IMG/VR virus record: IMGVR_UViG_3300022890_000009
Location: 1-37,186 of that record
DNA from: a virus
Length of the DNA: 37,186 bases
Strand: one strand, 5' to 3'
The notes beneath the pieces are model-generated. The model searched no databases. It was not told the DNA's origin and worked only from the letters and a program-made list of their open reading frames with translations. This document shows positions 19,416 through 27,944 of the stretch, one piece after another; position 1 is the first letter of the stretch; every line of letters starts with the position of its first letter. Made by a program: the position numbers and the translations under genes.

Positions 19416-19487
19416 AATTTCTCGATATATAGGCTTGACTTATATTAGGCAGCTTATAATAGCATTGCTTATAATTTGTGTTCTATA

Positions 19488-19760
19488 TCACCTTGCGAAT
19501 AAAAAAAATAATCCAATAATATTGGCAGCAACCATCATAAAGAACCCAATCAGTATTTTTTTAGTTGTCTTTCGGAAGCTGGTGTTAAATTTTACCTTTG
19601 TTTTTAATCCATCGTCATCACCATTTTTCCCGTAAATTTCTTTCTCAATGCGGTCGTGTTCTTGGATATGCCGATCCCGGCCCCTTCCGTACTCTTCCTT
19701 GAAGTCATTAAACGATAAAATTAAATCGTCTATTTTCTGCTCAATTGCCGAAGCTGCCAT
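19488..19760 (-). CDS. Tail-anchored small protein, XhlA/holin-like
   Basis: 90 residues. An N-terminal helical region (IEQKIDDLILSFNDFKEEY), a charged middle (GRDRHIQEHDRIEKEIYG) and a C-terminal membrane helix (ILIGFFMMVAANIIGLFFLF). This is the topology of XhlA-type phage lysis accessories. The start overlaps the upstream stop (TAATG). Inference from topology and location only. Confidence 0.6.
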   Translation of the reverse strand: MAASAIEQKIDDLILSFNDFKEEYGRGRDRHIQEHDRIEKEIYGKNGDDDGLKTKVKFNTSFRKTTKKILIGFFMMVAANIIGLFFLFAR

Positions 19761-20038
19761 TACCCATACTTCCTATTGTAATAAGTTTTACCCAGCCATT
19801 TAATAGCCTTGCCCAATCCGATAAACAGAAGTGCTAATTTCTTATCATCAATCACGGCCCCGATCTTTTCAATATTGTCCGCATACTTAAAGATGTAATA
19901 CGGCAGAGCCTTCAGGAGCGTTTCTCTGCCGCTTTCTGTTTCGGGCATAGGAAGCATAGCCACCGGAGTCAAGTCGTTACCACGGCTGTTTATCAAAGGG
20001 ATAAGTGGCTCTATATAATCCGGTTTGATTGGCTTCAT
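19760..20038 (-). CDS. Hypothetical 92-residue protein in the lysis-region cluster
   Basis: Starts MKPIKPDYIEPLIPLINSRG, coupled by ATGA to the gene before and by TAATG to the one after. Pro-rich N-terminus, then helices including KLALLFIGLGKAIKWLGK, moderately hydrophobic. No family recognised. Confidence 0.58.
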   Translation of the reverse strand: MKPIKPDYIEPLIPLINSRGNDLTPVAMLPMPETESGRETLLKALPYYIFKYADNIEKIGAVIDDKKLALLFIGLGKAIKWLGKTYYNRKYG

Positions 20039-20271
20039 TTCTTAAATGCTACTTTGCCGCTATCGACCGCTTCGACCATTTCTTTCCCCAATGCAGTATA
20101 TTCAGCTTCGACCCACTTACCATCTTTGGCAAACTCGTCATATTTTGCATAAATATCAACGACCTCTTTTGCAAAACGAATATACTTAACAAACTTAACT
20201 AATTTGAATGCTCCGAATACGGCCACTATTGCGCCGACAATCATCACATAGTTTTCCAATAAAAACTCCAT
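20035..20271 (-). CDS. Single-span membrane protein, holin candidate
   Basis: 78 residues: MEFLLEN, then a membrane helix (YVMIVGAIVAVFGAFKLVKF) and a charged helix (FAKEVVDIYAKYDEFAKDG). AAAGGAGAAACAG is the SD. Small size, N-terminal span and neighbours make it one of the best holin candidates, but no family is recognised. Confidence 0.6.
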   Translation of the reverse strand: MEFLLENYVMIVGAIVAVFGAFKLVKFVKYIRFAKEVVDIYAKYDEFAKDGKWVEAEYTALGKEMVEAVDSGKVAFKK

Positions 20272-20283
20272 CCTGTTTCTCCT

Positions 20284-20610
20284 TTAATGATTAAATTTAT
20301 CTATCTTAATTATTGACAGCTGAGCAGTATCGATACTCGGCGCAAGCTGAGCAACACGTACTCCTGTGCTGTCGTACAATTGACAATACTTACGGTCATC
20401 TATTTTGTAATAATCGGCATAGGTATATTTTATAACAGAATCACTAACAGCAATCACAAATACAAACTCTTTCCCTTCACCTGGATAGATTGTGTTTTTA
20501 TCTTTGCATCCATAAAAAAACAACAGTATCAAGCATGCCGCGACAATAAACGAGCCGAATGCTACATCTCTTTTTTCTTGCCTGCTTAAACCAAAAACAC
20601 ATTTGCTCAT
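20284..20610 (-). CDS. Membrane or lipoprotein-like protein, spanin candidate
   Basis: 108 residues. Start at 20610 (MSKCVFGLSRQEK) by ATGA coupling. A hydrophobic segment (VAFGSFIVAACLILLFFYGC) ends in FYGC followed by KDKN, lipobox-like but without the usual Leu at -3. The rest is a soluble acidic domain (FVFVIAVSDSVIKYTYADY). It could be an outer-membrane-linked spanin component. This is an inference. Confidence 0.55.
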   Translation of the reverse strand: MSKCVFGLSRQEKRDVAFGSFIVAACLILLFFYGCKDKNTIYPGEGKEFVFVIAVSDSVIKYTYADYYKIDDRKYCQLYDSTGVRVAQLAPSIDTAQLSIIKIDKFNH

Positions 20611-20981
20611 AACACCACCCATATTAAATTACAAAGCAGCCCAGTCAAATAATAAACCCACTTGAACCTGAATACCCTTTTGTTAAATATCGTAAACCAA
20701 GTATTCCAATCCAGCCAGCCCCGGCAGGCCCATTTTATCAGGTAATAAAAATGATCTTCGTTCCAGACGCCCAATAGACCTATTAAGTAAATCCATCCAT
20801 AAACATAAGACAAAATCAGCACTAAAACAACGTAGGGAGCATTTATGATAAAGGCCCATAGCTTTCCCTTCTTCCAGAATGGCAGTTTGTTATAATCTAC
20901 ATCTGTCCAAACGCCCTTGCCCTTCAGGTTCCAATCTGCCAAAGCAGTCAATAGTTGGGCTGTTAATAATATTAAATACAT
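20607..20981 (-). CDS. Polytopic membrane protein, 124 residues
   Basis: Four likely membrane segments: MYLILLTAQLLTALADW, LWAFIINAPYVVLVLILSYV, YGWIYLIGLLGVW and YYLTGLLCNLIWVVL, with Trp-rich loops (HFYYLIKWACRGWLDW). The start overlaps the tail-fibre stop (TAATG). The function is unknown, and it is possibly part of lysis or superinfection exclusion. Confidence 0.6.
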   Translation of the reverse strand: MYLILLTAQLLTALADWNLKGKGVWTDVDYNKLPFWKKGKLWAFIINAPYVVLVLILSYVYGWIYLIGLLGVWNEDHFYYLIKWACRGWLDWNTWFTIFNKRVFRFKWVYYLTGLLCNLIWVVL

Positions 20982-22249
20982 TAATTGCTATGCTTGCTAA
21001 ATGAATTGGCCGTGTATGAGATCTCAAATTTTATAACCGTGAAATCACCAGTATAGGTATCACTCGTTGTTACATCTCTGAGTATTTTAAAGCCTACGTT
21101 ATCACCTTTTGTAAGCGGCTGGTTGCCGTTATCGAAATCGATTGCTGCCTCAAGCTCAATTAATATCTTGTCTGCTGCCGGGCTTGCCGTTTCTGTATAT
21201 GTTGGCGAAATTGTTACAGACGTTCCGTTATCGTATGGTTCACCCTCTGCAATGCTTCTATATTCTGCATCAAATTCTATAACTTCACCATTTTGCACTT
21301 GGTCACCGGCATCAGGAAAACCATATATCTTTAATGCCATATCAGAAGTACCATTCCAATCGTCCGGAATCTCAAATTCTATAAAAGCCAATTCAGTATT
21401 CGCATTAAATTTTAGCCCTCTCCATGTTTCAAGGGTTGTGGGTGTTGGGGCTGTCCCGCCCACTCCGGCCTGGCTTGACGCGATAGATATATATTGAGTA
21501 AAATCTGTCACTGTTAATGTCGCTCCGGTTATTGCCCCAGCTGTAGTAATTGATGTACACGTAGCAATTGCACCCAATTTGTTAACAACGAAAGAGCTAT
21601 CCCCAACAGCGCCATCGGTATCATTAATTAGTTCTAATAAATCTACAGCCCCTGCGTTACCATCCACGGATAGTTTAGCAGATGGTGATGTATTATTGTC
21701 TCCAATCCCAAGATTCCCATTCGAGATAATTCTCATTCTTGTGCCAGCATTAACCCTAAAATTCATAAAACTACCGGCAGGGTCATATTGGATTTGCCCT
21801 ACATTCCTTGCCACAGCTGTACCAAATTCAATATTATTTGAGCCAGATGCACCGGATAACAACACAACACGATTAACATCGGCGGCATCATCATTATTTT
21901 GAAATATGGCCGTTTCATCCCCGGCTAAACCTGGAACAGTGCCAGCCCCTTTAACAACGTGAAGCTTTACGGCAGATGGCGCAGCGGTTCCAATTCCAAC
22001 ACTGTTATTGGTTTTATCAACAACAAGAGTATTAGTATCGATCAATAACGAATCAGCCGTAATGCTGGCAGTAAATGTAGCCAATGCATTAAATGTAACC
22101 GCCCCGGAAAACGTATTCGTTCCTGTCCATGTATTGTTTTGAGCTATAACATAAGCAGTCATAGCAGACTTAGTCAAACGTCCATAGCCTTCGGGCCATG
22201 CCCAGCCAAACGACATCGTTAATAAAAGTATTAAAATTAGCTTTTTCAT
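20981..22249 (-). CDS. Tail-fibre-like protein with Sec-type signal peptide
   Basis: 422 residues. MKKLILILLLTMSFGWAWP is a textbook signal peptide. The rest is a Ser/Thr/Ala/Gly-rich beta protein with fibre repeats such as NNSVGIGTAAPSAVKLHV and GNLGIGDNNTSPSAKLSV and a TWTGTNTFSGAVTFNALATF stretch, all common in phage fibres. The C-terminal third (about 270-422) looks like a separate beta domain. It is the second of the two large proteins after the tail-tip genes. AAGGAGAAACT precedes the ATG. The signal peptide is unexpected for a virion protein. Confidence 0.7.
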   Translation of the reverse strand: MKKLILILLLTMSFGWAWPEGYGRLTKSAMTAYVIAQNNTWTGTNTFSGAVTFNALATFTASITADSLLIDTNTLVVDKTNNSVGIGTAAPSAVKLHVVKGAGTVPGLAGDETAIFQNNDDAADVNRVVLLSGASGSNNIEFGTAVARNVGQIQYDPAGSFMNFRVNAGTRMRIISNGNLGIGDNNTSPSAKLSVDGNAGAVDLLELINDTDGAVGDSSFVVNKLGAIATCTSITTAGAITGATLTVTDFTQYISIASSQAGVGGTAPTPTTLETWRGLKFNANTELAFIEFEIPDDWNGTSDMALKIYGFPDAGDQVQNGEVIEFDAEYRSIAEGEPYDNGTSVTISPTYTETASPAADKILIELEAAIDFDNGNQPLTKGDNVGFKILRDVTTSDTYTGDFTVIKFEISYTANSFSKHSN

Positions 22250-22258
22250 AGTTTCTCC

Positions 22259-24538
22259 TTATTCCAACGCTCTTGGAACTTTTGTTGTGTCTATTGAATT
22301 GGTTGCCGGGTTATAGTATAAATCATAAACACTATCTGTTGCTGAATTAATGAATACCTGCCCCAAGTATGAGCCCATATCACCATCAAGACCGTTGTTT
22401 AATCTGACTAAATTAGTAGCCGTAATGTCTACCCATGTACTCTGCCCGGTATCGTCCACAAGAAAATGCCCCGCAGGATTCAGCCATACATTGTTAGCGA
22501 AATACAGAGTACCATAACTTTTTCCAGTTCCATTTAAAGCTATGCCTCTTGTAAAATTAGCATCATAGATATTGTCTTTGAAAATCAAGGTTGCACTATA
22601 CGCACCGTGATAAATTGCCTGAACAAAGGTAGAGTCGCTAATATTACTAAAAATATTATTCTGATAAATGGCCGTTGTAATCGTGTCTGTCCCAGTATTA
22701 ATTATGTAGCTTGGTTCTTCAAATATCTCATCATCCACCAAGAAACTATTCCCGCTGAATAACCATCTATCGGCATTTGTAGTGCCTTGATTTAACCTGA
22801 TCCACCTGCTTGCATTACCATTATCATAAAACTCATTGTCTTTTATCTCACCAATTCTTGCATTTTGAATATATAAAACTTCGGTTGTACTGGTAGAACT
22901 GTCTGAATAAACCTTATTGTTGTCAAATGTAAAACGCTCTGCCCCAGTTACGCTTATACCATATCCACTAGTTGTGCATCCGTCCATGCTTAAAACCGGA
23001 TTATTTGTAATGGTCACTTTCTGTGCTGTGCTTGGAATAGAAACAATCCCGGTGTAATAAGAATACAACCTATTGTGGTCTATAATAGTTTCTTCACTAT
23101 CGTAGCTTCCAAGTCCCTGCTGAACGGATAGGCTGCTGTCACTTCTGACATAATTACCAGCTATTGTAATTACTCCTCCATTTGAAGTTTTTCCGCTTCC
23201 ACAGTTAATACCAATTCCCTCTACGTGTACATAGTTATTAAGTATATCAAGCTTCTTGCCTTCATAGCTTACTCGAATTCCTGTTCCAGATGCCGAAACC
23301 GCCGTTCTGTCGGGAATGTAAACATAATTACCCTCAACCTTCGAATCACAAGTAGTGTAAATTCCATAACCCGTAAAGCGCGCATCCTTGTAAACTATAT
23401 TACCAGTTATTAAACAATCATCTGATAACTCTTCTCCTTTTTCTGCAATACAGGCCTCGCCGACACCGCCATTCCAGAGGATATTCCCAACAATATTGCT
23501 TCCGATAGATTTAAGATAAATACCCTCAGCCCCAGATGTGTCATGCGTACTCCAAACATTTGAAATGATATTATTTGCCACAAGTACCCTGCGCCCAAAT
23601 GCCATTATTCCATGAACTTCTATTTCGGTTGTAGCCGTTGCATAAATAGAGTCACAAATATTGTTAGAGAATATGTAACCGTAATAAAGGCTGCTTGAAT
23701 ACCATCTATCTATAAGGGTATCTTTAGTATTGTTGCCGGCAGACATACAAATTGCACTTAAATTTTTTCCATTAATATTAGTAAATATATTGCTTTCAAA
23801 TAATGCTTTTTTAACATGGCCGTTAAAAACAAAACCGCCTCTGGAATTCTTAACAATGTTATTGGTTACACGTATATTATAAACAATACTATCGACATAG
23901 TTTGTGTAAAACCCGCCAGCCTTTATCCGCAAGCTGTCAAAGTAACAATTGTTAATAGTTAAATTTTCAATTGACCCGGAAGAAGATGGTTTTAAAATTA
24001 TCGGAGTGTACATGTGCCTGAAATTTAGCCCGTCAAATTCAACAGATCCATCCACAACATGAAAACCATTATCAAACCTCTCACTAACAGAAGATGTGTC
24101 CCCAATAAACCAAGTCTCGCCCGGAATGCCTCTGATTATCAATGTGTTGCCAGCGCCTGGGGCAAGTCTTACGCTGTCCGCCAGATAGTAAACTCCTGAA
24201 CTTAATACAATCTCACCGCCATTAGCAATTACACTGTCTACCATTGCCTGCATGTAAGCAGTATCATCATTTCCATCATTTGATACAGCACCATAGGATT
24301 CAACCAAACTCTGTTTCCTGTCCTGGATATAATCTCTAATATTTACTGATTTCCCTGCAATAGTGACAGTAAGCGAATCTTCAATCTGCCCCTGTGCCCA
24401 GGTACGCATTACCGCAGAGCTGTCGGTTGTTATAGATTTAATAGTATCTTTTGCCGAACTCGTTAAATCAATTCCGCGTACCCGCCTGTCATTTGCATAT
24501 AATAATAGCGGCAATAAAAGGAATAATAATATTCTCAT
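22259..24538 (-). CDS. Right-handed beta-helix tailspike-like protein with signal peptide
   Basis: About 759 residues. Start MRILLFLLLPLLLYAND at 24538 by ATGA coupling, an N-terminal hydrophobic signal with a YAN cleavage-like site. Residue 85 onward has the pectate-lyase-fold entry (YGAVSNDGNDDTAYMQAMVD). Many Asn-rich coils follow, such as IENLTINNCYFDS, NIRVTNNIVKNS and LFESNIFTNI, one per beta-helix turn. Such proteins often bind or cut polysaccharide at the cell surface. A catalytic site cannot be read. It overlaps the preceding tail gene and is probably the receptor-binding spike. Confidence 0.75.
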   Translation of the reverse strand: MRILLFLLLPLLLYANDRRVRGIDLTSSAKDTIKSITTDSSAVMRTWAQGQIEDSLTVTIAGKSVNIRDYIQDRKQSLVESYGAVSNDGNDDTAYMQAMVDSVIANGGEIVLSSGVYYLADSVRLAPGAGNTLIIRGIPGETWFIGDTSSVSERFDNGFHVVDGSVEFDGLNFRHMYTPIILKPSSSGSIENLTINNCYFDSLRIKAGGFYTNYVDSIVYNIRVTNNIVKNSRGGFVFNGHVKKALFESNIFTNINGKNLSAICMSAGNNTKDTLIDRWYSSSLYYGYIFSNNICDSIYATATTEIEVHGIMAFGRRVLVANNIISNVWSTHDTSGAEGIYLKSIGSNIVGNILWNGGVGEACIAEKGEELSDDCLITGNIVYKDARFTGYGIYTTCDSKVEGNYVYIPDRTAVSASGTGIRVSYEGKKLDILNNYVHVEGIGINCGSGKTSNGGVITIAGNYVRSDSSLSVQQGLGSYDSEETIIDHNRLYSYYTGIVSIPSTAQKVTITNNPVLSMDGCTTSGYGISVTGAERFTFDNNKVYSDSSTSTTEVLYIQNARIGEIKDNEFYDNGNASRWIRLNQGTTNADRWLFSGNSFLVDDEIFEEPSYIINTGTDTITTAIYQNNIFSNISDSTFVQAIYHGAYSATLIFKDNIYDANFTRGIALNGTGKSYGTLYFANNVWLNPAGHFLVDDTGQSTWVDITATNLVRLNNGLDGDMGSYLGQVFINSATDSVYDLYYNPATNSIDTTKVPRALE

Positions 24539-24912
24539 ACCCATTGCCCCTTTGCATGGGTCACGGCCCCGGCCCCGGATTTAGTTATTTGAAACTGTAC
24601 ACCGTTATTTTTAACCCACCAGCTTTTATTATAGCTCGTAATCTTAAATTCAGACGGTACGGCGGTTGCTGCCTGAATTGAAGTATACTCTGTCCAGGAA
24701 GTGCCGATATATAACCTAATGCTTATTTGAATTGTCGGCGTACTGGAATCATCATCCGGGCAGTTAAGAAGCAAAGTTCTCTCCGTTGTAGAGTCAGAAT
24801 CCTCTTTGATTTCTCTTGAGTAAATTACAGCATCTCCGGTTGCCTGAACAAGAGTAGTTGTAATAGATCCGCTGGTTTCACTTACTAAAAATATACCGCG
24901 ATTAGTTTCCAT
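24535..24912 (-). CDS. Small tail-associated beta protein, 125 residues
   Basis: Starts METNRGIFLVSETSGSITTT. Ser/Thr-rich beta strands (RTLLLNCPDDDSSTPTIQIS, RLYIGTSWTEY) and ends THAKGQWV. Start overlaps the previous stop (TAATG). By position, a tail-tip or fibre-attachment protein. No family recognised. Confidence 0.6.
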   Translation of the reverse strand: METNRGIFLVSETSGSITTTLVQATGDAVIYSREIKEDSDSTTERTLLLNCPDDDSSTPTIQISIRLYIGTSWTEYTSIQAATAVPSEFKITSYNKSWWVKNNGVQFQITKSGAGAVTHAKGQWV

Positions 24913-25775
24913 TATACTTCACTCTCAATATACATGCTGATTTTATATGCCTGAGCTTTTAATTTCTTAACATTAAAACTATTCTCAACATACCTGACAA
25001 AATATAAACACGGTGTAGCCTCTTCCCCAAGATCAATATAAAAAGGAAATCTTGGCCCTTCGATTGTGTCTAAAAGAGTCTCGAATAATATTTTATCTGC
25101 TTCTTCTACGATAGGCCATGTAAGTTTCCATGCCTGCCTTTTCCCATATCTTTTAACGCTTGAATTCTGCCCGCCTAAAGTTCTTGATACGCTTATCCCG
25201 TCAAAATTCCTGATGATTTCAGGCTGATCCGGTGCCATTGCGGGCGTGAAAGATTTACCTACAAACCATTCGCCGAGAGTTACATCTGCGGTAAAGGTGT
25301 TGTTGTCAGCGCATAAAACATTGAAGTTGGCCGAAGACTGAGCAGTGTGTTTCTCTAGTAAAATTCCGTCGTTAGTTATTACAAACTCAGTACCGCCGCC
25401 AAGAGACATAGCCGTTAACGCACTTCCTAAAGTACCAGAGTGACAGCTTGCAACCGTTAAGCCAGTATTGCCCGCTGCATATCTAAAAGTTAAATCGCCG
25501 TCGGCACTCCCGAAATTATGATTATCTAATATCATAAAATCAGAGCTTGCAATACTTGCGGTTAAATCTAAATCAAGCTGAAAATCTGTTGTTTCTCCAT
25601 TTGTGTCTACCGTGACGACCGTTCCTCGTTTAGCATCCACTAAATCATACACCGCATCAGATGTCTCAGCACCAGAGCAAGCATAGCCCTGAGTAACCAC
25701 ACTTGGCTCTGCTGTCACAGAATATCCAGCTCCCCAAATACCATTTGCATAAAATACTATCGTTCCTACTGCCAT
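24912..25775 (-). CDS. Tail-tip protein, 287 residues
   Basis: Starts MAVGTIVFYANGIWGAGY. The N-terminal two thirds resembles a beta-sandwich (FRYAAGNTGLTVASC, LGSALTAMSLGGG). The C-terminal part (from about 190, NFDGISVSRTLGGQNSSVKR, then WKLTWPIVEEADKILFETLL) resembles distal-tail or baseplate proteins with a final beta domain (PFYIDLGEEATPCLYFVRYV). Function by gene order after the 722-residue tail protein. Confidence 0.6.
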   Translation of the reverse strand: MAVGTIVFYANGIWGAGYSVTAEPSVVTQGYACSGAETSDAVYDLVDAKRGTVVTVDTNGETTDFQLDLDLTASIASSDFMILDNHNFGSADGDLTFRYAAGNTGLTVASCHSGTLGSALTAMSLGGGTEFVITNDGILLEKHTAQSSANFNVLCADNNTFTADVTLGEWFVGKSFTPAMAPDQPEIIRNFDGISVSRTLGGQNSSVKRYGKRQAWKLTWPIVEEADKILFETLLDTIEGPRFPFYIDLGEEATPCLYFVRYVENSFNVKKLKAQAYKISMYIESEV

Positions 25776-27944
25776 TTAAGCCTCGTATACTAATCTAAAT
25801 TTAATATTAAAACTTCCGGGCTGCCTGCGTGTTTCGGTCACTATAAAATATAAATCAGCCCACGCTTTTCCATAAGGAAGTCTAACCGTATCGCTAAATT
25901 TAATTATATCGCCTGACCTTAAATTACTCTTAAGCATGTTTTTGATTCTACATTCACCAATGATCTTAGGTGAGCCGGATATATTATCATAATACTTTGC
26001 AAAGCTTGCATTGGCCGTTGCTCCGGATGTTACCTTTGCTGCGGTTATAAAATCAAGATTTCCCTCGACTATGTTTTCATTTGTTGCATCTGGAAAATAA
26101 TCCGTTCGGCTTGCATTTGTAAAAGTCTCTGATTTCCTATACGAATTATTAGCCGGGTGCCTCTGATAATTTAAACTATACTTAGTAATTATTTCGCTAA
26201 GATCGGTCAAGCCTAGTTTCAAATCGTCATAATCATCGGCATCTAATGTATGCGTGACATCACCAGCCGCATAGGTATCATGCACCCATATATATTGCGC
26301 TCCTGCATTTCCAGAAGCATCAGAGTCGAATACAGGAAGCATAATAAAGCATCCTTCATATTGTATCTGCTCTAAAATTTCCTGTAAGTTTCTTGGCTCT
26401 AATTGCCACCAATGACAAGTCCAGCCGGATCTTGCAGAATTAAGATCATCTGTAAGATATTGATTAGTTGCTGAAAAACCCTTCATATAATCGTTATCGT
26501 AATCAAAGTCCGTAAACCGCTTTAATAAATCTCTATGTATTTCGTGCGGGAGATCTGCAATACCTCCATCATTATCTGTATAGCTCTGAGATAATCCGTC
26601 TCTTGAACAATAGGCTGTTTTGAATTCCTTAACAAATGTCTCGGCCGCCTCTGCTTCGTTTGCATAATCTAAAGCTAAATCGACTTTCAAATAAACGTCA
26701 TAAATATAAATATATCCATCCAGATCATCAACGTTAACGAATACTGCATCTAATGGAATTTCGTCATCAATTTTATAATCATTGGCCGCATATTCTACCG
26801 AGTAATCATGTGACCAGTAATCGACCAAAGTACTCCCCGGAACTCCGTCATCGGTATCGTGAGATACAATACTGTCAGATTCACCAAACAATGTTGATTC
26901 AAGCCTTGCCAAGTCTGGATTCGGAGCACCGCCGCCGCCAGAGTCAAGCCCAGCCCTTGCTTTTACATACAAAGTCAAAGCGATTCCCTTGCCAATCGGG
27001 TTTTCTATCTCTTCCACAAGCCAGTTTCGTGTGATCGATCCCTGTTCACTCTTATAAGAATAAGTTGTTTCATTGCTAGAACCGTCCGAATCTTGATCGT
27101 AAGCCCTTTCCGTATATGTAAAATCATCACCCGTTTTCTCTGCTGTAGGTCTTATATAAGCTGTCCTTGTTACCGGCTTATCCACTCCAAACAAATTAGT
27201 AGATCCAAGTGAAACGGTCACAGTACCGCCATTTGTTAGCGGTAAAAACTTGTCTAAATTGCTGTCGTAAAACGCTACCGAAGCCGAAACCGGCGAACCG
27301 TAACTCTGAGCAGGCAAGAAATAAATATTATCAAGCTTGATCGCAAAGGGCATCGGATAATAAAAGCCCGCTGAATAAAAGTTCGCTGCAGTATCGGGAT
27401 CAAAATCACCATACGCCAATGGGATAAAAATATCACTCGTAATAGTTGGGTTTAGTGAATTCTTAATAGAGGCCTTAGCAGTAGGAACCTTAATTCCGTA
27501 GGCCGGATCATAGCCCTCAACCACTAAGCCGATTTCATTGTCAGACGGATAGACTATATTTTTTAGAAATCCTTCATAAACCTGTACTGCATTTGCAAGC
27601 GTAGAAGTGTCAGCAGAATGCGTATAAATTTTAACCTTTCTATTTAGATACTTTTTCGAACCGCCGTACAGCTCCTCTGCCAGGGTTTTATTCTTGAATA
27701 TATTACTACACAAAATTTCGACTTCAGAAACAGCCGACTTGGAATTGGCTATGTCGATACTCTCTATAACTTCACCCCAATCTTTTACAAGCCCGTAAAA
27801 TTGATTGGAGTCTATTATTATATCCTTCTCAGCGATCCCTAAATAGCTCGACCCGGCATCGTAATAAAGCATCATAAACCAGTTCTCTGCAAACGCAGAA
27901 TTTTTGGCATTATATTTGTAGTGATCTGTTAATAATAAACTCAT
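25776..27944 (-). CDS. Large tail-tip/hub protein, 722 residues
   Basis: Follows the tape measure by a 4-nt overlap, where the distal tail or hub protein is expected. N-terminal residues 1-170 have a distal-tail-like beta region (WGEVIESIDIANSKSAVSEV, VYEGFLKNIVYPSDN). The middle contains a linker rich in Gly/Asp, and the C-terminal 250 residues include LKLGLTDLSEIITKYSLNYQ and LRSGDIIKFSDTVRLPYG, reminiscent of hub or tail-opening proteins. No enzymatic motif seen. The assignment is mainly positional. Confidence 0.68.
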   Translation of the reverse strand: MSLLLTDHYKYNAKNSAFAENWFMMLYYDAGSSYLGIAEKDIIIDSNQFYGLVKDWGEVIESIDIANSKSAVSEVEILCSNIFKNKTLAEELYGGSKKYLNRKVKIYTHSADTSTLANAVQVYEGFLKNIVYPSDNEIGLVVEGYDPAYGIKVPTAKASIKNSLNPTITSDIFIPLAYGDFDPDTAANFYSAGFYYPMPFAIKLDNIYFLPAQSYGSPVSASVAFYDSNLDKFLPLTNGGTVTVSLGSTNLFGVDKPVTRTAYIRPTAEKTGDDFTYTERAYDQDSDGSSNETTYSYKSEQGSITRNWLVEEIENPIGKGIALTLYVKARAGLDSGGGGAPNPDLARLESTLFGESDSIVSHDTDDGVPGSTLVDYWSHDYSVEYAANDYKIDDEIPLDAVFVNVDDLDGYIYIYDVYLKVDLALDYANEAEAAETFVKEFKTAYCSRDGLSQSYTDNDGGIADLPHEIHRDLLKRFTDFDYDNDYMKGFSATNQYLTDDLNSARSGWTCHWWQLEPRNLQEILEQIQYEGCFIMLPVFDSDASGNAGAQYIWVHDTYAAGDVTHTLDADDYDDLKLGLTDLSEIITKYSLNYQRHPANNSYRKSETFTNASRTDYFPDATNENIVEGNLDFITAAKVTSGATANASFAKYYDNISGSPKIIGECRIKNMLKSNLRSGDIIKFSDTVRLPYGKAWADLYFIVTETRRQPGSFNIKFRLVYEA

